Shown: positions 17,774 through 25,230 of the stretch, piece by piece
How the letters are laid out: each line of letters begins with the position of its first letter
How positions within the stretch are numbered: the first letter of the stretch is position 1
DNA from: Paraburkholderia sabiae
Lineage (GTDB): Bacteria; Pseudomonadota; Gammaproteobacteria; Burkholderiales; Burkholderiaceae
NCBI RefSeq assembly: GCF_030412785.1
Contig: NZ_CP125295.1
Span: forward strand, 6,520,007-6,584,006
Direction: 5' to 3'
Length of the DNA: 64,000 nt
The notes under the pieces: generated by a model
Databases searched by the model: none
The model's input: only the letters and a program-made list of their open reading frames with translations
Told to the model about the DNA's origin: nothing
Translations under genes and position numbers: made by a program

Positions 17774-18886
17774 TCAGCGCTGACCGAACGAAATATCGCC
17801 GAATAGCGCCTTCTGCTCACGCGGTTGCGAGCGCCAGTATTGCGGCGGCGCCTCGACGGTTGCACCGAGCTTCGCGGCCGCGTGCCACGGCCAGCGCGGA
17901 TCGTAGAGCATCGCGCGCGCCATCGCGACGAGATCGGCGTCGCCCTCTTCGATCAGCTGGTTCGCATGCTCCGGGTCCGTGATCAGACCGACGGCGACCG
18001 TCGTCAAACCCGTCGCTTCCCTGACCGCCTTCGCGAACGGCACCTGATAGCCGGGTTCAACGGGAATCTTCTGCAAAGGCGAAACGCCGCCCGACGATAC
18101 ATCGACCCAGTCGCAACCGCGCTTCTTCAGCTCCTTTGCAAACGCGATGGTGTCTTCGATCGTGATGCCGCCTTCGACCCAGTCGACCGCCGACACGCGC
18201 GCGCCAACTGGCTTATCTGCCGGAAATGCCGCGCGCACGATATCGAAGATTTCGAGCGGGAAACGCATGCGGTTTTCGAGCGAGCCGCCATATTCGTCCG
18301 TGCGCTGGTTCGCGAGCGGCGACAGGAACTGATGCAGCAGATAACCATGCGCAGCGTGCACTTCGAGCGCATCGATGCCGAGACGCGCGGCACGTCGCGC
18401 GGTCGCTGCGAACGCTTCGCGAATGCGGTTGAGACCGGCACTGTCGAGCGCGAGCGGCGCTTCTTCGCCTGCCTTGTGCGGCAGAGCGGACGGCGCGTGC
18501 GGTAACCAGCCGCCGTCGGCGACAGGAATCAGTTGTCCGCCTCTCCACGGTACTTCGCTCGATGCCTTGCGCCCCGCGTGCGACAACTGCATCGCAATGT
18601 GTACCTTCGAATACTTGCGGATCGCGGCGATCACGGGCTTCAGCGCTTCTTCCGTCACGTCGTCCCACAAGCCGAGATCGGCGGGTGTGATGCGGCCATC
18701 GGGTTCGACAGCCGTTGCCTCGATGCACAGCATGCCCGCGCCCGACAGCGCGAGATGGCCGAGGTGAATCATGTGCCATGCCGTCGCTTCGCCGCGTTCA
18801 GCGGAGTATTGGCACATCGGCGACACGACGATGCGGTTCGGCAGCGTCACGCTACGCAGCGTGAGCGGAGTGAAAAGTGCGCTCAT
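17774..18886 (-). CDS. NADH:flavin oxidoreductase, Old Yellow Enzyme family (YqjM/NamA-like)
   Basis: A 370-residue FMN-dependent enzyme. It opens SALFTPLTLRSVTLPNRIVVSPMCQYSA; the MCQY stretch contains the YqjM-class cysteine that tunes the flavin. The active-site segment HAAHGYLLHQFLSPLAN contains the substrate-binding histidines. Such enzymes reduce activated C=C bonds of enones, maleimides or nitro compounds using NAD(P)H. I chose ATG 18886; a GTG at 18904 is possible. A stand-alone gene with no dedicated partner in view. Confidence 0.92.
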   Translation of the reverse strand: MSALFTPLTLRSVTLPNRIVVSPMCQYSAERGEATAWHMIHLGHLALSGAGMLCIEATAVEPDGRITPADLGLWDDVTEEALKPVIAAIRKYSKVHIAMQLSHAGRKASSEVPWRGGQLIPVADGGWLPHAPSALPHKAGEEAPLALDSAGLNRIREAFAATARRAARLGIDALEVHAAHGYLLHQFLSPLANQRTDEYGGSLENRMRFPLEIFDIVRAAFPADKPVGARVSAVDWVEGGITIEDTIAFAKELKKRGCDWVDVSSGGVSPLQKIPVEPGYQVPFAKAVREATGLTTVAVGLITDPEHANQLIEEGDADLVAMARAMLYDPRWPWHAAAKLGATVEAPPQYWRSQPREQKALFGDISFGQR

Positions 18887-18980
18887 GGTTGGGGAGATGC
18901 TCACGGGAACTCAAGAGCGATCGAGCATAGCACCGGGTCCGAATTGCTGCAGACGGCCTGGCGCGTTTGCAGGCGCGGAT

Positions 18981-19712
18981 CTAGCTCGCGTTGACCGGTC
19001 CGTCGAGACGCTTCGTCCACGATTCGACTTCGCCGCTTTCCAGCCGCTTCGTTGCTGTTTTGCGCCACGACGGCGACAGCGTGTCGAGTTGCGCCATGCC
19101 TTCGAGCGCCTGCCGGTCGTCGCGATCTACATACAGCGCGCGCAGCAGCCGCTCGATGCTCCACTGCGCATGCGGACGTGCAAGCCGCTCGATCGTATCG
19201 CCCGCACCGATTTCGCCCGCTTCGAGCACGCGGTAGTACCAGCCCGTGCGGCGCGTGTTCTGCACGGCGCGCGACATGTCGGCGCGCGCGAATCGCAGGT
19301 TCAGTTTCCAGCACGGTTGCCGCGGCTGCGAAACCTGCACGATCGCTCCGCCGATCCGATAAACATCGCCGACGCACACATCCGCTTCCGTCAAACCCGA
19401 GGTGCTGATGTTTTCGCCGAAAGCGCCAGCCTGATCGAGCGTCGCGAGACGGGAGGTGCTGCCTTGCCATTCGTGTCGCCAGGTCGCGTAGTGATCGAAT
19501 GGATAGTGATGCAGCGCTTTTTCCGGGCCGCCGTGTACCTTGAGTTCGGCCTGCTGATCACCTTCGAGTCCTGTCTCGCCGAGCCACACGCGGCCATCGA
19601 CGGGCGACTTGGCAATCGCGCTCGTCTTGTTCGAGGCTTCATCGCCGAGCGGCGCGATCTTGCCGGTCAGCACGGTATCGACGGTAAAAACGCGGTGATC
19701 CACTGCACTCAT
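18981..19712 (-). CDS. MOSC domain-containing protein (YiiM-like)
   Basis: A 243-residue protein with a MOSC beta-barrel followed by the C-terminal 3-alpha segment found in YiiM. The conserved cysteine expected to bind sulfur or molybdenum cofactor is in QPRQPCWKLNLRF. KVHGGPEKALHHYP near residue 60 is the characteristic loop. E. coli YiiM reduces 6-N-hydroxylaminopurine using Moco, and a similar role is plausible. It lies 9 bases downstream of the amidotransferase gene on the same strand. Confidence 0.9.
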   Translation of the reverse strand: MSAVDHRVFTVDTVLTGKIAPLGDEASNKTSAIAKSPVDGRVWLGETGLEGDQQAELKVHGGPEKALHHYPFDHYATWRHEWQGSTSRLATLDQAGAFGENISTSGLTEADVCVGDVYRIGGAIVQVSQPRQPCWKLNLRFARADMSRAVQNTRRTGWYYRVLEAGEIGAGDTIERLARPHAQWSIERLLRALYVDRDDRQALEGMAQLDTLSPSWRKTATKRLESGEVESWTKRLDGPVNAS

Positions 19713-19721
19713 TCAGGACGT

Positions 19722-20435
19722 TCAGGGTTGCGCGGCCACCTGATCGAGCCATTCGCCGAACATGCTGGTGGCGGCGGCTTCGAGCTTCGGGCCGTGTTTC
19801 GCGGTATCGGCGCGCAGTGTGCGGACGTCGATACCGTGACCGGCGATCTCGCCGGCATTGCCGATCAGCCAGGGCTCGAAACGGTCGGTGCGGATTTCAG
19901 GGTGGCATTGCAGGGCGAGCACATGCTTGCCCCACGCAAACGCCTGATTCTCACAGGCAGGCGTGGACGCGAGATGCACGGCGCCTTGCGGAAGATCGAA
20001 TGTATCGCCGTGCCAATGAAGCATCGACGTGTGCGCCGCGTCCAGATGACGCAGCGGCGACTGCTTGCCGGCATCGGTGAGCGTGAGCGGTGTCCAGCCG
20101 ATTTCGGTTTGGCCGGACGGATAGACCTTCGCGCCCAGCACGCGCGCAATCAACTGCGCGCCCAGACAGATGCCCAGCGTAGGCAGGCCGGCTGCAATGC
20201 GCTTTTCAATCATCGCGACGAGCGGCGCGATGGTGGGATAGCGATCGTCGTCGTACGCGCTGATCGGGCCGCCGAGAATCACCATCAGCGACGGCATCAC
20301 GGGGTCGGGCGCTTCGATACGCGCAAAGCCGACGTCGAGATAACGCACGGGACGCCCGCGTTCGCCGAGCACCCGTTCGAGACTCCCCAGATCCTCGAAG
20401 TGCACGTGGCGTATGGCCAGAACTTCGTGAAGCAT
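19722..20435 (-). CDS. Class I glutamine amidotransferase-like protein
   Basis: A 237-residue protein of the GMP-synthase-like amidotransferase group (YfeJ type). The nucleophile Cys90 is in LGICLGAQLIARVLGA, the oxyanion strand is VILGGP, and the catalytic His is in ALQCHPEIR. No synthase domain is fused, so it hydrolyses gamma-glutamyl amides or acts with an unknown partner. It is followed after 9 bases by the MOSC gene, suggesting co-transcription. Confidence 0.88.
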   Translation of the reverse strand: MLHEVLAIRHVHFEDLGSLERVLGERGRPVRYLDVGFARIEAPDPVMPSLMVILGGPISAYDDDRYPTIAPLVAMIEKRIAAGLPTLGICLGAQLIARVLGAKVYPSGQTEIGWTPLTLTDAGKQSPLRHLDAAHTSMLHWHGDTFDLPQGAVHLASTPACENQAFAWGKHVLALQCHPEIRTDRFEPWLIGNAGEIAGHGIDVRTLRADTAKHGPKLEAAATSMFGEWLDQVAAQP

Positions 20436-20580
20436 CGGCGAATCCCACCGTCAGGTTGACTGGACACGCCACAGGCGTGCTGGAAGACACGCCGTCTGCC
20501 GATGCGCAAGACGGCGCAAGTTCACCCGACGCCGCACGCGAATACCCGCGAGCGGCGGCCGGCTCAGCAGTTTAGCCGAC

Positions 20581-21225
20581 TCAGGCTTGCTGCGCGAAGA
20601 TCTTCCAGGTCTTTTTCTGCGTGGCGGCGTCGGCCGTTTCGTGCACCGAGCAATCCAGACGCAGATCGGTATCCGACATCGACAGATCGAGCAGCATGCA
20701 GCGATGCGGCGTCTTCTTCGGGTTCTTGCTCGGCTCGAAATGCGTACACGTCACGCACATGCGATGCGGCGGAATATGGCCTTGCACTTCGAGCTGACGC
20801 ACGGTCTTCAGCAGCGTGCGATAGAAAATCGACTGCTCTTCGTCGCGCAGCGTGCCGACCGCCTTCGCGAGGAAATCCGGCCATTGCGCGGCGCGCTTCG
20901 CCGCCGTGCGGCCGCGTGCCGTCAGACGCACGGCGAGCGCGCGTCCGTCGTCGAGTGCACGGCGCTTTTCCACCAGGCCCTTGCTTTCCAGCGTGCTCAC
21001 GGCATCGCTCGTGGTCGCGGCCGTCAGCGCGGTTTCGCGGGCAATTTCGCCGAGACGCATCGGCCCCTTGCGCTGCATCAGCAGCACGAGGATTTCGCCC
21101 TGGGTCGGCGTCAGGCCTGCGCCTTCCGCCCATTCCCATGCCTGGCTCCGCATGGCCGTGCTGAGTCGCAGCAGGCTGTGGGTCACCCGCCCGGTTGCCT
21201 GCTCTCCGTATACGCCTTCGCTCAT
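20581..21225 (-). CDS. MarR-family regulator with a cysteine-rich C-terminal extension
   Basis: A 214-residue MarR protein. The winged helix covers about residues 35-110 (GLTPTQGEILVLLMQRKGP, then RLGEIARETALTAATTSDAV and the DDGRALAVRLTARG wing). After the dimer helix comes an extension unusual for MarR (about residues 150-214) with MCVTC, HRC and LDCSVH, four cysteines plus nearby histidines. The pattern could bind a metal or form redox-active disulfides. No divergent partner gene is adjacent: 664 gene-free bases separate it from ybdK. Confidence 0.88.
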   Translation of the reverse strand: MSEGVYGEQATGRVTHSLLRLSTAMRSQAWEWAEGAGLTPTQGEILVLLMQRKGPMRLGEIARETALTAATTSDAVSTLESKGLVEKRRALDDGRALAVRLTARGRTAAKRAAQWPDFLAKAVGTLRDEEQSIFYRTLLKTVRQLEVQGHIPPHRMCVTCTHFEPSKNPKKTPHRCMLLDLSMSDTDLRLDCSVHETADAATQKKTWKIFAQQA

Positions 21226-21532
21226 AGTCTTTCGTTCGTTGTTGACAGCATGCCGTCGCCCGTCGACACCCGATATCCGATGCCCGCGCGCCGGCAGTCT
21301 GTGGGGGGAAGCTTCGCCGGATCACCCGGCTCGCCGAATCCTACTATCTCAAAAATTTCCTGTGATGCCGGCCTGTTCCGGTCGGTCACGCAGGCGTTGC
21401 ACACGCTCCGTCTGTTGCGAGCCCTGTTGGTTCGGGCCACGCATGAACGTGATCCCTGGCAGGCCGCAACGATGAAAAACGTCATTCTATGCGAGAGCGG
21501 CGAATCGTACAGCTAAGTTATCCAATGCAATC

Positions 21533-21541
21533 TGTGGATAA
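21533..21541 (-). promoter_or_regulatory. DnaA box, perfect match
   Basis: TGTGGATAA, the complement of the consensus TTATCCACA. A 7/9 match (TTATCCAAT) lies at 21518-21526. It is one of several such boxes in the gene-free stretches on both sides of ybdK and the antiporter. Confidence 0.6.
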
Positions 21542-21702
21542 CCACGGGATAAGACAGGGGACGACTTGTGCGCCGATTCTTGATAACCCATGCGACTGCG
21601 CCAGTTCTGAGAATCGTTCTCCCAGGTTCCGGCTCGCGATGCACGGCCGATCCGCATGGTTATCGTTTACGCAGCCCCTTGAGTTTGCAGGAAATTATTC
21701 GG

Positions 21703-21711
21703 TTGTCCACA
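21703..21711 (+). promoter_or_regulatory. DnaA box-like site
   Basis: TTGTCCACA, eight of nine bases match TTATCCACA. It lies 15 bases before the repeated element at 21726. Confidence 0.5.
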
Positions 21712-21725
21712 GGCAAACGCAATGC

Positions 21726-21758
21726 TTGTTAACTACTACTACGTTTGTATACGTAAAC
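21726..21758 (+). repeat. 33-bp element, copy 1 (inverted relative to copy 2)
   Basis: Begins TTGTTAACTACTACTACGT and ends TAAAC, with GTATAC near its centre. The reverse complement of 24958-24992 shares the same first block with one substitution and the same TAAAC end, differing only in the middle. The two copies face each other across about 3.2 kb. Confidence 0.6.
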
Positions 21759-21794
21759 TTTGAGAAAAGCTTAAGGACGCGTTACCGGAATTCG

Positions 21795-21822
21795 AAAAAA
21801 AAAACCCGCCAGAAGCAGGTTT
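21795..21822 (-). terminator. Rho-independent terminator of ybdK
   Basis: On the minus strand a GC-rich hairpin (CCTGC, five-base loop, GCGGG with one mismatch) flanked by A/T pairs is followed by ten T. It lies about 70 bases past the ybdK stop. Confidence 0.7.
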
Positions 21823-21889
21823 CTTCAAGCTTCGCTCATTCGCAAGGCAGTTGCTTGCGGGAGCAAAACAGCGAACTGCGTTGTCCGGA

Positions 21890-23005
21890 TCATGCGCGCC
21901 ACTGCAGGCACTGCTGACGAACCGCTTCGTGCAGCGACTTTTCCTGTTCGACCACGTTGCGCAGCCACGTTGCATCGTTCACCTGACCGCGCGCAATCGC
22001 GCCGATCTCTTCGAGCGCCTTGCCCGAGCCCAGCGCATCCGCATGAGGCGCAATGCGCTCGAGCGTTTGAATGATGTCTTCGGAGATCGTGCGACGCTCG
22101 CCCGTCTGCGGATCGATACAGGTGCCGGCAAGACCGAAGCGGCACGCCTCGAAGCGGTTGAAGGTGTAGACGAGGTAGTCGTCTTCCTTCGGCGTCAGCG
22201 GTTTGTCGAGCAGCAGATGACGCGCGAGCGTCTGGATGTAGCAAGCGATCGCGGCCGCGCGATCGACGGAAAGCGGTGTATCCATCACGCGCACTTCGAT
22301 CGTGCCGAAACCGGGCTTCGGCCGGATGTCCCAGTAGAAGTCCTTCATGCTGTTGACGACGCCCGTATGCACCATCTTCGAAAAGTATTCTTCGAAGCTG
22401 TCCCACGTGAGGACGAACGGCGCGCGGCCCGACAACGGAAACGCGAACACGGAATTCAGGCGTGCCGAGTGAAAGCCGGTATCGACGCCCTGCACGAACG
22501 GCGACGACGCCGACAACGCGATGAAGTGCGGAATGAAGCGCGACATCGAATGCAGCAGGAACAACGCGCTGTCGGCATCCGGACAGCCGATGTGCACGTG
22601 CTGGCCGAACACCGTGAACTGTTTCGCAAGGTATCCGTAGAGTTCCGAAAGGTACTGAAAGCGCGGCGTGTCGACGATCTGCCGCTCGCTCCATTGCTGG
22701 AAAGCGTGCGTGCCGCCGCCGCACAGCCCGACGTTCAGGCGGTCGGCTGCGGCGACGAGCACATCGCGAATCCTGCGCAGATCCGCGACGGCCTGTTCGT
22801 GCGTCGTGCAGATGCCCGTCGACAGCTCGATCATGCTTTCCGTGATTTCCGGCGTGATGTTGCCCGGAATCTTTTCGTCCTTGATGAGCCGGAGCAGGTC
22901 GGTCCCCGCTTTGGTCAGATCATAGTCATGGGTATTGACGATCTGCATCTCGAGTTCGACACCGAAGGTGAACGGTTTCGAATCGATGAAGGCTTCGAGT
23001 GACAT
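21890..23005 (-). CDS. ybdK: Carboxylate-amine ligase YbdK (weak glutamate-cysteine ligase, type 2)
   Basis: A 371-residue ATP-grasp-like GCS2 protein. It opens [12 protein letters not shown], the acidic metal-binding start of the family. Further conserved blocks are [24 protein letters not shown] and [15 protein letters not shown]. The E. coli homologue has weak gamma-glutamylcysteine ligase activity and its physiological substrate is uncertain. The true gshA is elsewhere in the window (48691-50304), so this is not the main glutathione enzyme. It lies 129 bases downstream of the antiporter gene. Confidence 0.92.
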   Translation of the reverse strand: MSLEAFIDSKPFTFGVELEMQIVNTHDYDLTKAGTDLLRLIKDEKIPGNITPEITESMIELSTGICTTHEQAVADLRRIRDVLVAAADRLNVGLCGGGTHAFQQWSERQIVDTPRFQYLSELYGYLAKQFTVFGQHVHIGCPDADSALFLLHSMSRFIPHFIALSASSPFVQGVDTGFHSARLNSVFAFPLSGRAPFVLTWDSFEEYFSKMVHTGVVNSMKDFYWDIRPKPGFGTIEVRVMDTPLSVDRAAAIACYIQTLARHLLLDKPLTPKEDDYLVYTFNRFEACRFGLAGTCIDPQTGERRTISEDIIQTLERIAPHADALGSGKALEEIGAIARGQVNDATWLRNVVEQEKSLHEAVRQQCLQWRA

Positions 23006-23134
23006 GGCGTTTCCTGATTCATGTCGGCGCAGGCGCGCCCGTTGCTGACGGCGCCCGGCCGGAGTGACTGTCGAATGCTGCAGCTAGACGCGCGAGCTGC
23101 GGGTAAAACGTGTGGTGTCGCGCGGACTGGCGCG

Positions 23135-24337
23135 TCACTCGCGGCGCTCGCCCACGAGCGCAAGCGAGCGGTACACGAGCCACGGTCCGACGAGTTGCAA
23201 CACGACGATCGAACACATCGTGACGGCGCGCAGCGTCGGGTCGAAATTCGGATAGAGCTGGTACGTGTCGTCGACGAGCAGATAGGCGAGCGCCGACATC
23301 GGCGACAGCGACAGACCGAGCGCCACGCCCTGCTTCATGTTCAAGCCGCTCGGTTTGGCGAACGCCAGCACACCGACAAGCTTCGCGATCAGCCGCGCGA
23401 CGATCAGCCCCAATGCAGCGAGACCGCCTATCGCGATGTCGCGCCACTCGAAGGTCGTCAGCGTGAGCACGAACAGAATCACCGTCAGCAGCCAGCCTGC
23501 CGTGCCGAAATGCGCCGGCCACAACTGCGGACGCGCTTCCAGATTCTTCACGATGATGCCGGCCGCGAGCAGACTCAGAATGGTCGACAGCTTGAAGATA
23601 TGCGCCAGCGCAATCGCCAGCAGCACGAGGCCGAACAGCGCGACAAACGAGTGTTCGTCCTGCAGATTCACACGCTTGTAAAAGAACGTGATGGTGCGCG
23701 CGAGCAGATACGCGAGGATCAGCGAACCGATCAGCAGATAAAGCGGCTGGAGAATCGTCGCGAGCAGATTGCCGTACGCCTCCTGATGCAGCCAGCCGGA
23801 CGCGAGCTTTTCGATGATCACCGCGTACATGCTGTTGAGCGCCGTGAGCGTCATCAGGCGCTGCGTGACCTGCCCTTCCGCGCGCAGTTCCGTTTTCAGC
23901 TGGATCACCATCGCGGGCGACGTCGCCATCGCGATCGACGCGAGCACGAGCGCCGTCACCGTCGATACGTTCAGGAACAGCAGCACCAGCAGCACGAGCA
24001 CGAACGTCAGCGTCGATTCAGCGACGCTCGACACGATCAGCCACGTATTGCGGCGAATCCACCGCAGATCCAGCCGGCTTCCCAGCTCGAACAGCAACAG
24101 CCCGAGCGCGACATCGAGCAGCGGACGCGCGGTCGCAGCCGAATCCGCGTCGATCACGCCCGAACCCGCCGCGCCGGCGATCAGGCCGATCACTGCATAG
24201 CCGGAAATGCGCGGCAAATGCCACGCGCGATAGCACAGCTCGCCGACGAGACCTGCGGCGAGCAGTGCGAGGCCTGCCCAGAAAATGGCATCGGGCGTGA
24301 GCGGCCAGCCTGGAAAAAATGAAAACGCCGACTTCAT
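23135..24337 (-). CDS. Cation:proton antiporter (CPA2/KefB-like membrane domain)
   Basis: A 400-residue membrane protein with about 11-12 hydrophobic segments and no C-terminal TrkA-N domain. The early segment HLPRISGYAVIGLIAGAAG is typical of CPA2 antiporters. I chose the ATG at 24335-24337, which has AAAGGAGA about 12 bases upstream; the longer frame to 24637 is rejected. It probably exchanges Na+ or K+ for H+. Lack of a nucleotide- or glutathione-sensing domain separates it from true KefB/C, although it sits beside YbdK. Confidence 0.85.
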   Translation of the reverse strand: MKSAFSFFPGWPLTPDAIFWAGLALLAAGLVGELCYRAWHLPRISGYAVIGLIAGAAGSGVIDADSAATARPLLDVALGLLLFELGSRLDLRWIRRNTWLIVSSVAESTLTFVLVLLVLLFLNVSTVTALVLASIAMATSPAMVIQLKTELRAEGQVTQRLMTLTALNSMYAVIIEKLASGWLHQEAYGNLLATILQPLYLLIGSLILAYLLARTITFFYKRVNLQDEHSFVALFGLVLLAIALAHIFKLSTILSLLAAGIIVKNLEARPQLWPAHFGTAGWLLTVILFVLTLTTFEWRDIAIGGLAALGLIVARLIAKLVGVLAFAKPSGLNMKQGVALGLSLSPMSALAYLLVDDTYQLYPNFDPTLRAVTMCSIVVLQLVGPWLVYRSLALVGERRE

Positions 24338-24957
24338 CGTGGTGGCTTCTCCTTTGCAGCAACGGCAGGCAACGCGAACGGGCAGACGCCGCCAGCACGC
24401 AAGCCGTGGGCCGCATCCATTGCCGCGATCGGTTCGCGTTCGCCGGCGTTGCGAGTTGTCAACGATCGGATGAAAACTGAAACGACTACACCGATGCCGC
24501 ATGACTACAGGCGGCACGACGTGAGTGAAAAGAGCGCCGTCGACTTTTGAATCAGATTCTTGGGGTCCGGCAACCGTTCCATTGGCGCGTCGGTTGCGGG
24601 GGCAAAACACGACGCGGAAGAACGGCGATTGTGCCATAGCTTCTTTGCACTTGACGGAAAAGCGTCGAACAAGCGCTCAAAGCGGTAAAACGTACGCTAA
24701 CTCGATGACAACAGGAAAAAGCGACCGGAAATAGCGCGCATTTCGGCGGAAAACGGCTTGTTCCTGGCGCTGTTGTACGGCTGGATCCGCCTTCGGACGC
24801 TGGATGGGCGGGGGTGCTTGCGTTTGAGTGTCGCCGAGGCCGGGCGTTCCGGTTTTCGGCCGAGTATGAACAGAACGGTTCGCCCGGGAAGTGCGGTTCT
24901 GTACATGCAAGATCCAAAGATGTTGCCGCCAGCCGACCACGGGCTTCTCAACAATAG

Positions 24958-24992
24958 GTTTACCTGTATGTATACGTAGTAGAAGTTAACAA
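24958..24992 (-). repeat. 35-bp element, copy 2
   Basis: Read on the minus strand it starts TTGTTAACTTCTACTACGT and ends GTAAAC, the inverted counterpart of 21726-21758. It lies 14 bases from a perfect DnaA box. Conservation of both ends with a variable centre suggests a bound site rather than chance. Confidence 0.6.
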
Positions 24993-25006
24993 AGGCACTG
25001 CTTTTC

Positions 25007-25015
25007 TGTGGATAA
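25007..25015 (-). promoter_or_regulatory. DnaA box, perfect match
   Basis: TGTGGATAA, complement of TTATCCACA, 14 bases right of the repeated element. Confidence 0.6.
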
Positions 25016-25187
25016 CCAAGGTTTACCGAAACGAATCAGCGCTTTGCCGAACGCATAACCGGATGCGTTTGATGTGTGCGCCCGTCGGTGTTCTTCGGAT
25101 AACTTTTGGGGCTGCGTTAACGTCTGCCGAGTTACCCCGTTTACGTCCACATCGATTCCACACGAGTTTCGCCCGCAATTTCCCCGG

Positions 25188-25221
25188 TTATCCACAGCAC
25201 GCCGTGGATAACTTTTCCACA
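25188..25221. promoter_or_regulatory. Cluster of DnaA boxes
   Basis: Three boxes in 34 bases: a perfect TTATCCACA (25188-25196), an inverted CGTGGATAA (25203-25211, 8/9) and TTTTCCACA (25213-25221, 8/9). They end ten bases before the mnmC stop codon. Confidence 0.6.
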
Positions 25222-25230
25222 GGCGTCAGG

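Larger units (their letters stand above)
21226..21889. other. Long gene-free region with DnaA boxes
   Basis: About 660 bases without a credible gene. It contains one perfect DnaA box (21533-21541), near matches at 21518-21526 and 21703-21711, a Fur-like palindrome (21609-21621), a 33-base element repeated inverted at 24.96 kb (21726-21758), and the ybdK terminator (21795-21822). Base composition becomes clearly more AT-rich towards 21700-21800. Confidence 0.6.
24338..25230. other. Long gene-free region with DnaA boxes upstream of the antiporter
   Basis: About 890 bases with no convincing gene on either strand. The right third carries the second copy of the repeated element (24958-24992), two perfect DnaA boxes (25007-25015 and 25188-25196) and near-matches at 25203-25211 and 25213-25221. 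The boxes cluster at the boundary with mnmC. The left part should hold the antiporter promoter. Confidence 0.6.

Noticed and set aside
22668-24322. Long plus-strand open frames opposite the antiporter and ybdK
   Set aside because: Arg/His-rich products with no family resemblance; typical antisense frames of high-GC genes.
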